64,000 nt of DNA from Tipula vernalis (taxonomy: Eukaryota; Arthropoda; Insecta; Diptera; Tipulidae). Made by a program: the position numbers and the translations under genes. The DNA lies in contig OY282558.1 of the NCBI GenBank assembly GCA_958295665.1, positions 35,733,045 through 35,797,044 of the forward strand, read 5' to 3'. Shown piece by piece: positions 45,917 through 58,125 of this stretch. A model generated the notes under the pieces. That model saw only the letters and a list, made by a program, of their open reading frames with translations. It had not been told where the DNA came from and ran no database searches. The first letter of the stretch is position 1, and each line of letters begins with the position of its first letter.

Positions 45917-46500
45917 TATTTTCGTATTCTTTTTTTTTTTTTTTTTTTCTGTATTCATTATGTAAGTGTGTGGGATAGAAAAGCGATGCTTCATCAAGGA
46001 TTAATTGATAAATAAATAAATAAATAAATATTTATTGGTAAACTAAACTTAAGTGGTGACCAGCGAAAAATTATAAACTTAAAAATTAAGAATTAACAAA
46101 ACTTAAAAATGCGGTAGATAAAATTTCTGTATTCTCGCCTAGCGAAAAATTAACGTCACTTAAGAAATTTAACGAAGCTTCGTTAAATTAGATCTGTCAA
46201 TTAAGAAAAATTAAGAATGCGCGATTTTGCGTCCAAACTTAAGAAATAAATGTCAAATCCAAATAAATTTTTCATGTAGATGCAAAGATTTTTATTTCAT
46301 GCGATTTTATTTATATTCATAAATTTAAATTTTATTTTTATAGGTTTTACTGTGGTATTAATTTATTTGCTAATTTGGCAACATTTTTCTGCCGATTTTT
46401 TTGTAAATGGAAAAAATGGAAAAATTTTGTGTTTCGTGTTTATAAATTACAAAGCCCCATTTTGGTTGCCATTTTGACAATAATTTGTAATTCAATATTT

Positions 46501-47097
46501 TTACTTTCTTTTACTCTAGTAAAATAAAGTATAGTATTCATGAATATTTTGGACCTTGAGATTTTTAGAGATTTATTTGTTTTGAGGTCCCCTGAGTCCG
46601 AAAAAGTGGGTTTCGAAATGGTGTCTGTCTGTCTGTCTGTCAGTCTGTCAGTCTGTCAGTCTGTCAGTCTGTCAGTCTGTCAGTCTGTCAGTCTGTCAGT
46701 CTGTCAGTCTGTCAGTCTGTCAGTCTGTCAGTCTGTCAGTCTGTCTGTGTCCTCTCTACAGCCCATATGGTTTAATCAATCGAACTGAAACTTCAGATTT
46801 AAGCTTTTTTGATAAATTGGGAGGTCCCAGTGAATTTTACTCCAAATCGGCTAACCGGAAGTGGCCACACCCTTGGTCCAGCAAATTTGTTTTGCAAATA
46901 TCTTAAAAAGTATAAGGTTTACAAAAAACAACTAAATACAAAATGTTTCCAAAAATTAAAAACAAATAAAAATAAAAAATTAAAAATTAAAAAAAAAAAT
47001 TTAAAAATTTAAAAATTAAAAAAAAATTAAGAAAAAAATAAAATTTCTCAAAATCCTCTGTTCGTAAAAGAAAGTCAATTGTGTTGGCCACACCTCA
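46501..47097 (+). mobile_element. DINE-1/Helentron-like core, copy 3
   Basis: Same blocks as copy 1: the TTTTAC/GTAAAA stem at the start, block A, a (TCTGTCAG) array at about 46,620-46,746, block B, an A-rich stretch, and the end GTGTTGGCCACACCTC. Non-coding. It opens the second composite. Confidence 0.7.
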
Positions 47098-48470
47098 ATT
47101 TTAACTAGGTAATTAAGGGACCTATTCCATGTGCTAGCGATATCTTTATCATCATTGTTGAGTGCGATTTCCAAAAAAATAATTTCGTAGAACTTTTATT
47201 AAACGAACGATCCGTATGGATTAGGGTTTTCTAACTAGGTAATTGAGCTAACTATTCTATGTGCTAGCCAAACCTTTGTCATCATTGTTGGCAATGGCCG
47301 ATATTGGCCCTTGGGGGTTGAGTTCGATTTCCAAAAAATAATTTTGCAGAACTTTTACTAAACGAACGATTCGTATGGATTAGGGTTTTCTAACTAGGTA
47401 ATTGAGGGACCTATTCCATGTGCTAGCAAAACCTTTATCATCATTGTTGGCAATGGCCGATATTGGCCCTTGGGTGTTGAGTGCGATTTCCAAAAAATAA
47501 TTTTGCAGAACTTTTACTAAACGAACGATTCGTATGGATTAGGGTTTTTTAACTAGATAATTGAGGGACCTATTCCATGTGTTAGCAAAACCTTTATCAT
47601 CATTGTTGGCAATGGCCGATATTGGCCCTTGGGTGTTGAGTGCGATTTCCAAAAAATAATTTTGCAGTACTTTTACTAAACGAACGATTCGTATGGATTA
47701 GGGTTTTCTAACTAGGTAATTAAGGAACCTATTCCATGTGCTAGCGAAATCTTTATCATCATTGTTGAGTGCGATTTCCAAAAAATATTTTCGTAGAACT
47801 TTTATTAAACGAACGATCCGTATGGATTAGGGTTTTCTAACTAGGTAATTGAGCTAACTATTCTATGTGCTAGCCAAACAGGGTTTAGGGTTTTCTAACT
47901 AGGTATTTGAGGGACCTATTTTGTATGTTAGCGAAACATTTGTCATCATTTGTAGCAATGGCCGATACTTTCCACATCTTTCCATTGGGAGTTGAGTGCG
48001 ATTTCCAAAAAATAATTTTGCAGAACTTTTACTAAACGAACGATCCGTATGGATTAGGGGTTTTTAACTAGGTCTTTGAGGGACCTATTCTATGTGCTAG
48101 CCAAACCTTTGTCATCATTGTTGGCAATGGCCGATATTAGCCCTTGGGAGTCGAGTGCGATTTCCAAAAAATAATTTTGCAGAACTTTTACTAAACGAAC
48201 GATTCGTATGGATTAGGGTTTTTTAACTAGGTAATTGAGCTACCTGTTCTATGTGCTAGCCAAGCCTTTGTCATCATTGTTGGCAATGGCCGATATTGGC
48301 CCTTGGGGGTTGCGTGCGATTTCCAAAAAATAATTTCGTAGAACTTTTACTAAACGAAGGATCCGTATCGATTAGGGTTTTCTAACTAGGTAATTAAGGA
48401 ACCTATTCCATGTGCTAGCGAAACCCTTGTCATCATTGTTAACAATGGCCGATATTGGCTCTTGGGATTC
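47098..48470 (+). repeat. 159-bp tandem array 2 (about nine units)
   Basis: Unit starts fall at about 47,096, 47,227, 47,386, 47,545, 47,704, 47,833, 47,891, 48,061, 48,219 and 48,378. Most spacings are 158-159. The first unit and the one at 47,704 are short variants of about 130 bp, and the one at 47,833 is truncated to 58 bp. Sequence is the same family as array 1, with the same two size classes. Confidence 0.92.
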
Positions 48471-48509
48471 TTATTTTTGAATCTTTAATTAATAATTTCA
48501 ACGAAAGAA

Positions 48510-48563
48510 AATTGAGGTGTGGCCAACACACGACTTTCTTTTACGAACAGAGAATTTTGAGAG
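48510..48563 (-). repeat. Inverted copy of the DINE-like 3' terminus
   Basis: TTGAGGTGTGGCCAACACAC followed by GACTTTCTTTTACGAACAG is the reverse complement of the end of the cores (for example at 49,240-49,285). The second composite therefore contains head and tail ends facing each other, giving the final core a pair of inverted termini. Confidence 0.8.
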
Positions 48564-48589
48564 ATTTTATTGTTTTCTTAATTTTTACT

Positions 48590-49288
48590 TTCTTTTACTC
48601 TAGTAAAATAAAGTATAGTAATCCTGAAAATTTTGGACTTTGAGATTTCTAGAGATTTATTTGTTTTGAGGTCCCCTGAGTCCGAAAAAGTGGGTTTCGG
48701 AATGGTGTCTGTCTGTCTGTCTGTCAGTCTGTCAGTCTGTCAGTCTGTCAGTCTGTCAGTCTGTCAGTCTGTCAGTCTGTCAGTCTGTCAGTCTGTCAGT
48801 CTGTCAGTCTGTCAGTCTGTCAGTCTGTCGGTCTGTCGGTCTGTCAGTCTGTCAGTCTGTCAGTCTGTCAGTCTGTCAGTCTGTCAGTCTGTCAGTCTGT
48901 CAGTCTGTCAGTCTGTCATTCTGTCAGTCTGTCAGTCTGTTAGTCTGTCAGTCTGTCTGTGTCCTCTCTACAGCCTATATGGTTTAATTAATCGAACTGA
49001 AACTTCCAATTTAAGCTTTTTTGATAAATTGGGAGGTCCCAGTGAATTTTACTCCAAATCGGCTAACCGGAAGTGGCCACTCCCTTGGTCCAGAAAATTT
49101 GTTTTGCAAATATCTTAAAAAGTATAAGGTTTACAAAATACTAATTTATACAAAATGTTTCCAAAAATTAAAAACAAATAAAAATAAAAAATTAAAAAAA
49201 AAAAATTTAAAAATTTAAAAATTTAAAAAAAAAAATTTAAAATTCTCTGTTCGTAAAAGAAAGTCGTGTGTTGGCCACACCTCCATTT
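48590..49288 (+). mobile_element. DINE-1/Helentron-like core, copy 4
   Basis: Longest core. The (TCTGTCAG) array spans about 48,711-48,958, roughly 30 units with a few point variants (TCTGTCGG, TCTGTCAT, TCTGTTAG). Block B and the terminus follow as in the other copies. The 161-codon frame across it is an artefact of the stop-free 8-bp unit. Confidence 0.72.
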
Positions 49289-49421
49289 TTTTATTTTATG
49301 ACAATAAAATAGTTTAAAATATTCAAGTTTATTTCATTAGAAGGAAAAAAGTTTGGTGCAATGGCACTGCAATCGCCACTAAACTTCTTAAATTTATAAT
49401 TTTTCGCTGGTTGAGCCTTTA

Positions 49422-49858
49422 AGCATTGACCAGCGAGTCTTTAAGAAATTTAAGTAAGAATGCGACCATAGGAACGTGCATTTTACTGACCAGCGAAACT
49501 TTAAGAACGTTTCGTTCAGTTTCGTTAAATTAGAATTGTCATTATTTAACATTCTTTAACAAGAGCGAAAATTACCGCCCAAACTGAAGGAAGAAACGCC
49601 AAACAGTGAAACATTGTCTATTTATGTTTTAATAATTAAAATAATGTTTTATGTATACTTTAAATATGTACATAACATATTATATAGTGTAATGTGAAAA
49701 AACAATTATTTCCAAATATAATTACAAATATACTTTGTCTTTTGTTATCAAATCGTGTTACGGATTCGCTGGGTGATCAGTCAAAATTTCCTTAACAATA
49801 CATTTTCGTTAAATTCTGTAAGGTTTTATTACGGAAACTAAAAGACTCGGTCAATGCT
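49422..49858. mobile_element. Harbinger-type MITE (family B), copy 2
   Basis: Inverted relative to copy 1 at 39,280. The left end AGCATTGACCAGCGAGTC is intact; the right end has lost 3 bp (GACTCGGTCAATGCT). TTA flanks it at 49419-49421 and 49859-49861, and the left TTA is also the right-hand target copy of MITE A. Confidence 0.88.
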
Positions 49859-49861
49859 TTA

Positions 49862-52800
49862 CTTAACATCACACTATCGCTTTTAATTCAACTGTTTAGC
49901 GCAAACTTGTTATAAAAAATATTTGGATCTACCTATTTATACGGAGCGCTATCGGGGGCCACATTTTATATGACGGCTATCCGGAGGGAATAAAAAAACG
50001 CAGCTTAAATTATTTTTAAAATTTAATTAACATTTTTTTGTTATATTTGTTGTAAATGAAATCAGCACAATTATCTAAATACTGCCTTTTTTCGACATTT
50101 CACTACCTTTAAAAATCTTTCAGGCCATATGTTCAAAAATGACGTTTTCCATTTCCCCCAATCGTGGAAACAAGACTCCTTCAACCATGAAAAAATAAAA
50201 ACATTCCATCATGTTTTAAATTTTAAATAAAACAGACTGAACCAGACATTCGTACACTTGTTTTTTTTTTGAAGCCTATGTAATTTAATCTCGTTATAAG
50301 TAAACAATTAAGAACACGTGAAAAACAGGAATTTCTTTGTTTATTGATTTTACAGGATATTGCTGGATTTTTCGGATATTCGATAGTTTTGAATTATACG
50401 GAAATATATTAATATTGATCGATCGATGGTAATTTAATACGTCGGCATGTCACCCGGTCTTATTTTAAAGAAAATATTTTGATTTATCATGAAAAGTGAA
50501 AACCCTCTACGTACACCATTGGCAATTGAATATTATTATCATTTTTGTGAGGTTACAGAATTAACATTAAAAATTTGTCGAATACATATTTCGAGGTTGC
50601 CGTATGTACAATGAAATGAATAAATGAACCATTATATGAAAAAAAAAAAAAAAGACACAAGTCAACGTTTTTTTTATTGTCTTTGTTTTGAGATCTTGAG
50701 AGCGTACATAAGTAAAACGTAACCTTAGAATTTTGATGTGGCACTTTTTGTTATACTATTTTATGATTATTCGTAATTTTATTTGAGGCGATGCTTAAAT
50801 AATGCGATGATTTTATATAAAAATCAGGGACTTGGTAGATATTGAAAACATAACATCTTAAATTTTTCTACTTATATAATTGTAAATATGCTGTTGTGTA
50901 CAAGTAAATAATTACACAACAATTCATATACGTCTCTCAATTCAATTCACATAAATTAAAACAAGCGTTATAGACATTTATTGTCTTCAATTTTAATTTA
51001 ATCAAAATAAATTAAATTCAATTCAATTAAAATCAATTAAAGATTTAACCAAAACTAATAAACATCGCTGTCTAAATATTCTACCATGACCCGTATTTTG
51101 TCCTCGCATCTATAGTTTTTGAACATGTGTGTGGGGGATGCACAAAAAAAAAAAACATGTCGTAAGAAACATTTCTAATCTCCCAAGCGACTTATTAGCC
51201 GTCACCAATAAATAATAATACATCAACCCTTAGTTAGTCATACTCATAATAACCATAAAACCATTACGACTGGAATAATTACTAAATTAAAAGACTTTCA
51301 AAAAAAAAAAGCGAGTCCCACTTACTTTTCTGTTTCTTTCTCGTGTACATTTATAATTTAACAACTTACAACTTAATTAATTTTAATTCTTATTTCATTT
51401 CTTTTACGACTCTTGCTATTGGAGTTGGATGCGATGCAGATAATTTACAAAAAATATGATTGCATATTGCACTTTGCTATAACCGAGATACACAACCAAA
51501 ATTCTAAAATGGTTGTCCTACACAACTCTATTGACACAAGCCTATATAATCATCATTGCGCACACACTTTACAGTCATTAAAATTTAGAGATTTTATTGC
51601 GTAAGCGCTCCATCATTTCGTTTAACTGTTTTAAATTAAAGTGTGTACATATTTTATTCTCCAACATCTGCTATCGATCATCTAACGTACCCAATTCCCT
51701 AATCTCATAAAACTACTTAAAATTATAATTAATAAGAGAGTCTAACATAAAAACAGATTCTGTTGTAATAATATAAAAAACTATTTAATGATATCACCAA
51801 CAAATGAGTTAAATATGAAAAAAAATAAAATAGAAAATGGAACCTAAAACAACAGAACTCCTCTCACCATTATATTTTACTATACATTCGATATTACTAT
51901 TATTACTATTACTATTGATGATGGAGGTTTTTAATGTTAATGTCGATGAACAAAAGCGATATGCTTTGTTGCTGTTGTTTTGTATTTCGTAAATTAAAAA
52001 CACAATAAATAGCGAACGAATGTAATAATGGTGCAGTCAAAACTAGAAATTCATAAATATTGTAGTAACGTGTTCATTTTGCTGGGGAGTTAATTTGAGG
52101 TTAGTTTCTCGTTCATAGGTTAGGGCCGAACAGTTTTACCCTTAAAGAAGGGCCCATCATATCGTGAAACTTCCCGCTCACAAATTCTACAAAAAAAAAA
52201 AAACATAAATATAAAAACCGGATTCTCATGGTTGGATGGCGCAAGAACACCTTTATTTATTTATTTTATTACATATATGTACAACTTGTGTGTTGTACAA
52301 ACGTAGTCGTTGTTGTTCTCTATAAAGACAGAGGGCAAATGTAGGTTCCTTAGTAGGTAAGATTTTTTTATGATTTCTTTGTGTTCTTTTCTTATACGCA
52401 TAATAATAATTAAAGCAATAAAATGAAACTGTGTTACAGAAAAACAAAATATTTGTATTTTATTTAAATATTTTTATAAAAAGGAGATTTATGTTGAGGA
52501 AATGATTTTTCAACCCAGTAATGCATAAAAAAAAAATGTACAATAAGAAGGTATTAATTTAATAATAATTAGTCGGATGGAATACGATTGGGATGACTTA
52601 ACATAAAAGGGTTTAACATTTTTTCATTATACTCATACAGTAATGGTCATTTCCTCTTGAATACAATACAACATAATGGTTTTATAAAACAAACTTTCTC
52701 ATGTAGATACATAAAAAATCAGCATGTATGAAATTTTCAGTTTATCGGAAGTCGATTTATGTTGTAATCTTTGTTTTATGCAGGGGCTAGGGTTAACAAC

Positions 52801-54960
52801 AATCGAACATCTGTAACCCGGAGAAATTTAATAAAAACTCGGAGGTTTTATTAAATTTTTGCTTATGTAGCAAAACTTAAAGGAGGCTGGGTAATTTGAT
52901 CAAGTACTGTACACTTATGACTCCTCTGCCATACTTATGAGACCCATGTACCATAACATTATTAACAACATCACTTTCCAGTTGTACTATGCGTGAGCAA
53001 TCGAGATATTTTTTTTGAGATGGCACGTTAAAAACATGAAACTGAAGTATAAAGTAAAAAACAGAAATTTTCGTGATTATCACGGTATAAGAAAGCGATC
53101 ACCGTGATTGGCTAATAGCCGCTCATGGACCGCTCTCCCGTACAATAGGGTTACAACTTGTGCTACTTCAAAAATTAAGTTGTTGTTGACGAAGCATTTT
53201 TCAATTCAACACAAATTCGCAATTCGCTCCAACACAATCACAGAATGAATTTAACCAAAACACAACTTGAAATATTTATGGTGGTAGTGGAACTATCAGT
53301 AGAAGCGATACGAGTGATATAATTTCTTAAAATTTAACTTACAAGTAGAATTAAAAAGACTTTAAAAAGAGTTTATATATATACAACTGAATGAGCGAGA
53401 ATGAGAGAGCGGGCAAGAAGAAAACAATGCTAAGAAGAAGAAGACATACATTCACGAGGTATTGGCTGGAATGCATAAAAATATATAAATGCTTCCACTA
53501 CCACAATTGTGTGTAAATAACAAGCGCTTACTAGAATTATGCTAAAGAGAAAGTATTTACTTATTTTTATACAATCCATTTTACAGGAGGATTTATTGCT
53601 CCTATATTCTTGTGATCACAACATCACCCGAAGAGAGTTCGTTTTAAATCACTATTGTTCTTTTATATCTAAGAGAAGAATGTTGGGCTGTTGAGCCTTT
53701 ATAATGTCTTGTAAGGTTTATGGGTTGGGCTACACACCAATATAATATTAACCTTCCAGCAAGATTTTTAGACTCTGCAATAATTGATGAATAAAAATAC
53801 CAATTAAGTAGTTTTATCTTTAATATTTCAATAATTCCTTTCTCCCGGAAGTTGACACTCAGGCCCTCCAAATGGTTCCTGTCCAAACATTACTCATAAT
53901 ACAATAACAAAACTTTAAATATTTATGCGTAAGGAAATTCAGATTTTTCAATAAAATATAAACACGCAAATCTTTGATCGAACCATAACCAATCGCCAAT
54001 CAGCCTCATTCTTCTCATCTCTTTCTCTTCATCTAATTTCCAGTTATAATAATCCAAAACAACTTTTAGGCAATACACATTTCTCGTTCGCATTTTCATA
54101 CACCAAACACTTCTATTCGCTCTTTAAATGGAGAAAAAGCAATGTGAATTGTGCATGCAAGCGAGAACATTATACAAAATTGATCGAAGACCAATGTTGT
54201 TGGCGCTTTTTTTAGCTTATTTAGACGACTACAGATGCTTTCCTTTGTAATTTAATATACAATAAACAAATCAAGGTTTTAACTAATTGTTCCAATAAAA
54301 ATTTTACATTTTTTGGTTGGCTTTAGAAAGGTTTTAAATAAAATAGAATTAATTTTTCAAATGGCTTTACCTATTATATTGAGCAACCAAAATATACTAT
54401 ATCATCCGAAACGCACTTTATTCTAAATACCGACATTTTACTAATTCTAAGATATACCAAAAAAAAAAAAAAAAACCTTTGCCCCGAAAAACTTCGAACA
54501 AACTTAGAGTCCTACAATAATCTTAAAATATGTACAAACCCTAAAAATATCGAATAACTTCATGCCTCTTAATTTATTACAATGATATTTTCCTGTAAAT
54601 AACTGAAATACCTCCAATTATCTCGAAAATATTGAATAATGTTGATAATTTTGAATAAAATCTTCTTAATTCAATCCAAACAAAATTCGAGTAATATCAA
54701 AGTCTTAAATAATTTCGCAACATTTATAAGGTCTCACAATAATAATATATAAATAATAATATAAATATTTTAGTAACACTCAACTCAAACAAATATCGAA
54801 TAGGCGCTTAAAATAAAGAAAATCCCGAAGTTCCACTAATTCAGTTACATATGACGCAACTCAACGGGAATAATCCCTATTAAGTCATTTCCAATGTATA
54901 AAATTAAATTTTATTTTAGAAATTTATAAAGGGGCGCCTGGTGGTTAATTTTGTAAGCAA
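49862..54960. other. Large unassigned AT-rich region
   Basis: About 5.1 kb without a recognised gene. It contains a dispersed repeat at 52,975-53,090 and short A-runs and ATT/TTA simple repeats near 51,890. A segment at 53,280-53,330 resembles 31,440-31,490 (ATTTATGGT, TATCAGTA, AAGCGATA). The ORF at 53.64-53.89 kb (minus) has no family motif. This may be host intergenic or intronic DNA. Confidence 0.5.
52975..53090. repeat. Dispersed repeat related to 21,612-21,750
   Basis: Shares TTGTACTATGCGTGAGCAAT, ATCGAGA, TTTGAGATGGCACGTTAAAA and ACATGAAACTGAAGT in order with the 21.6-kb copy. Class unknown. Confidence 0.6.
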
Positions 54961-54964
54961 TGTA

Positions 54965-55260
54965 CGACTGAGTACGAAACCGAAAACGATTATGTAAGAC
55001 TGAGTACGAAAAAGTCAGTTTCGAAATGTTGCTGTCTATCTGTCTGTCGGTCTTTGTCCTCTCTACAGCCGAGATGGTTTAACGAATCGATCCGAAACTT
55101 CATATTTAATCTTTTTTTATAAATTGTGAGGTCCCAGTGAATTTTAGTCCAAATCGGCCAACCGGAAATGGCCACTCCCTTGGGCCAGAACATTTATTTT
55201 GCAAATATCTCAAAAAGTACAAGATTCACAAAAACAAATATTAAAAAAAGCCAGTTCCAC
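54965..55260 (+). mobile_element. Decayed DINE-like core fragment
   Basis: Contains GAGTACGAAAAAGTCAGTTT, a very short GTCTATCTGTCTGTCGGTC tract, TCTACAGCCGAGATGG, CAAATCGGCCAACCGG and GGCCACTCCCTTGGG in the same order as the good cores. It lacks the 5' stem and has no tandem array. It is older than the other copies or from a sister family. Confidence 0.65.
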
Positions 55261-55457
55261 ACATCTATTTTTCGATTCGTAAACTAAACGTTGATAAATC
55301 TTGCAGTGTGTTTAGAATCGTTATCCTATTTGAAAACATATTGATCCATTCGCTTACTAATTTTAAATACTACTCGAAAACCGCACCAGAAAAGTGCTTC
55401 CCGAACCATAAGGTTCCTACCTCCGTAAAATTTGTCGCTCGATCCAAGCAAATTATA

Positions 55458-57044
55458 CACTGCAGTTCACTTGAATAGGAACGACAGTTTTTTTGGAATA
55501 TTTCGAAATCGATCCAACTTTTTCAAGATTGTCTTTTACAGGATTAGCACTTGTTCAAAATGACAAAATTTTTAAATAAAAAGAAATTAGTAGGCCAGAA
55601 GAATTTTATTTTATTTTGTTTTTTCTTAAAAAGTGTGATTTTTGTTTGTTTCACTTGAATAGAAACGACCCTAATTATCAATAAATTTGAAGTGTTAGCA
55701 ACTTAAACTTAAATTATTTTTTTTTAAAAACGTTACCAATTTAACATAAAAAAATAAAAATGTGGGTCGAGGAAAAAAACTTAGTAAGGAAGAAATAGCC
55801 CAATTTCAAGTACTACACAGCAAAAATTATTCTCTGCAAGCAATTGCAGATAAAATAGGAAGAAGTAAGACTGTAATTTTCAATTTTACAAAAAATCCAA
55901 GTAAATATGGCTCAAACAACAAAGGCCGAATTGTTGAGGCCACATCTGCAGCCGACAAGCGGGCTATACTAAGGACAGCATCCAATTGTGCACTATCTAT
56001 CTTGTGCAAAAATTAAAGTAAAAGTTGGTGTGGAGGCGAGCCGAATAACAGTACGGAGAGTGATTGAAAAATCAGATCACCTTATTCGAAGAAAACTTCA
56101 AAAGAAACCACCTCTAAATCAGGAGAGGAAACAGAAAAGGTTGGTTTTCTCGAGGCAACATATGACATGGGCTGAAAAATGGAAATGTGTCGTTTTTTCT
56201 GATGAGAAGAAATTTAACCTCGATGGCCTCGATGGGTTTAATTATTATTTTCACGACCTTCGAAAAGAGGAAAAGTTCTTAACAAAACACCATAGCCGGG
56301 AAGGAGGCGTTAGGGTGTGGGGGGGCGATATCATTTTATGGTCCGGGAGATTTGTCATTTCCAACCGGAAAAATGACCGCAGCAACTTACAAGGGCATCC
56401 TTGAAGATGCATTTCCTAGATTCAATGATACTTTTGGGCCATTGCCATGGATATATCAGCAAGATAATGCCCCTATCCATACGGCTAATATAATTAAAAC
56501 ATGGATATCGCAGTAAAACGTAGAACTTTTGCCATGGCCACCGTATTCTCCCGATCTTAATATCATGGAAAACGTGTGGGGTTGGCTGTCTCGGAAAGTT
56601 TACGAAGGTGGTCGACAATTCGATAACAAAGAAAGCCTTATTAAGGCGAGATAAATGAAGCCTGGAAGGAGATTTCTTTAGATTATTTAAAATCTTTGTA
56701 TGACTCCATCTCCAGCAGGTTGTATGAAGTTATTTTTAATAAGGGAAGTAGTACGCATTACTAAAACCATGTAAACTAAATTAATTTTTAATAATAAATC
56801 GAACTCAATTGTATTTATAGTCAACAAAATAACTTTTTATTAAGATTAGTTAATCGTTCTTATTTACCATTTTCTTAGAAAAAACAAGAAAGCAAAATTA
56901 ATCGTGAAAAATAAATTTGTTTTTCCTTTAATATTTACTGCTTAATCAGAACTTATAATCCTGTAAAAGACAATCTTGAAAAAGTTGGATCGATTTCGAA
57001 AAATTCCAAAAAAACTGTCGTTCCTATTCAAGTGAACTGCAGTG
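55458..57044 (+). mobile_element. Tc3-like (Tc1/mariner) transposon, near complete, inactive
   Basis: The 1,587-bp element is flanked by TA (55456-55457 and 57045-57046). The terminal inverted repeats are about 90 bp and nearly perfect, starting CACTGCAGTTCACTTGAATA and running through GATCCAACTTTTTCAAGATT. Among the DNA transposons here it has the best-preserved ends, suggesting a relatively recent insertion. Confidence 0.93.
55760..56765 (+). pseudogene. Tc3-like DD34E transposase, frameshifted
   Basis: A two-base disturbance separates the ATG at 55760 from the frame GRGKKLSKEEIAQFQVLHS. The helix-turn-helix follows (SLQAIADKIGRSKTVIFNF, KNPSKYG), then a second one (RITVRRVIEKSDHL). The catalytic residues are all visible: FSDEKKFNLDG near 56,195, YQQDNAPIHTANI near 56,455, and YSPDLNIMENVWG near 56,545 with Glu present. 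The tail reads ISLDYLKSLYDSISSRLYEV. Breaks lie near 55,990, 56,340, 56,515 (TAA) and 56,652. The enzyme family cuts at the inverted ends and inserts at TA. With few lesions, this copy died relatively recently. Confidence 0.88.
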
Positions 57045-57300
57045 TATCACTTTTTCCAAAACTCAAATGATTTGTGCAAATGTTGTTTCGCGATATTGAT
57101 CTTTCGTTTTAGGTTTGTTTGGAAACATTTGCCTCTTGAGATTAAACCAGCCGACGTCTAATAGACCAACTCTCCGACCAACTCTCCGTAATTTGAGATG
57201 ATTCGGCTTCATTTTGCTTTTCTGGGTCTGTTTTCAAAATCCGTCAAGCAACATTTGCCATGGTTAGTAGAAATTTGGGTGACCGCATGGGAACATGATG

Positions 57301-58122
57301 GAACAAAATCTCGCTCTCTCCCAACCACCGAAGGAAAAATAGTAGTCACCAAAAAAAAAAAAAAAACTACTGACTACTTAGGTGTCTGGAACAGGGTCGA
57401 GTCTTTAATACTAGCATACCTTTCCTTTCCTTTCGGTCTTGTTATGTGAAAAGGATGTACGAAGGGGGGCCCGGCGTCATGCGGAAGTCTAGCTTAGACT
57501 TGGTCTCGTACATTCTGATCAATCCAACCAATCAATCTCTGAACTATCAAAATCAATATTTAAATTTTAAAAATGTCTTACCGTCAAATTTAAAAAATTC
57601 AATTTTAATTATTGCGCTGTTTCTAAGAACTGTATCGAAAAGAAATTATCTACAAAAAAATTTAGTTTTCTTTCCATTGCATTTTTAAGTAAACAAAAAG
57701 TAGAATATGTTCAACATCCCTTCACTGTTCATTTTCGATTAAAGATGCTTTTATATTAGTCGTTTTGAATGATTCATCCGTGAGGATCATCCAAAGGGAT
57801 TCGTGTAAATACGCCTTTAGTATAATAGTTTTTTTGTAGATAAATATTGGGTAGTAAACCCCAAATTAGAAGCCAACATTTTGAGTAAAATTCGCAAAAA
57901 ACAAACCAATCTCTATCACAGATTTATGTGGAAAACTAGGTTCCTAGTGTAGAAATGATCAGCGAGTAAAAAACACAACCCGTAAAAACAAAGTTTTTGA
58001 CTATATATCCTTTATATATAAGACTCGGTCGATTGCAATTCAGTTTCGATCTTCTTCACCATGACTAAAATTTAAAATTCAATGAGTAAGGGTCATTCAA
58101 AAAACAAATTTGAATTTTAAAC
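57301..58122. other. Unassigned DNA
   Basis: About 820 bp. Two frames at 57.2-57.7 kb have no family motif. A G-rich patch (GAAGGGGGGCCCGGCG) lies at 57,460. No repeat was identified. Confidence 0.5.
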
Positions 58123-58125
58123 TTA

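Larger units (their letters stand above)
42360..46034 (+). mobile_element. CR1/Jockey-type LINE with ORF1 and ORF2, inactive
   Basis: This is a longer relative of the 34.5-kb LINE, with an ORF1 remnant, endonuclease, RT with YADD and no RNase H. It ends in a tandem TAAA tail (about 46,011-46,030). A T-run precedes the 3' end (45,930-45,948). The left boundary lies just after the piggyBac TTAA and is uncertain. No target duplication could be assigned. Confidence 0.8.
46052..49418. mobile_element. Harbinger-type MITE (family A), split by a DINE-like composite
   Basis: The ends AGTGGTGACCAGCGAAAAAT and, inverted, AGGCTCAACCAGCGAAAAAT continue with TATAAAYTTAA. TTA flanks both sides (46049-46051 and 49419-49421). 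MITE sequence occupies 46,052-46,500 and 49,289-49,418; the rest is the inserted composite. Internal words (TTCGTTAAATTAGA, TTGCGTCCAAACTTAAG) resemble family B, so A and B are related. Non-coding. Confidence 0.75.
55270..57300 (-). pseudogene. Old Tc1-like transposase remnant, minus strand, split
   Basis: On the minus strand the right part (57,045-57,190) reads AGLISRGKCFQTNLKRKINI then FEFWKKV, like the Tc1 stretch that precedes the first catalytic Asp. The left part (55,289-55,455) reads MVREALFWCGF, then KRMDQYVFK and DNDSKHTARFIN, like the Tc1 MVWG...MD...DNDPKHTA block with the second Asp. Frames are broken by stops and shifts. A younger Tc3-like element (55458-57044) sits between them at a TA. 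The text between WKKV and MVREA is missing, so a deletion also occurred. A possible N-terminal part lies up to about 57,300 (NRPRKAK). Termini were not found. Confidence 0.65.

Noticed and set aside
48633..49118. 161-codon frame rich in SVSLSVCQ, and similar frames at 19.0 and 46.5 kb
   Set aside because: Artefact of an 8-bp microsatellite that lacks stops in every plus frame, within a non-coding DINE-like core.
53644..53886. 80-codon minus-strand frame as a host gene or solo LTR
   Set aside because: No domain, no TG...CA termini with a target duplication, and no repeat partner in the window.
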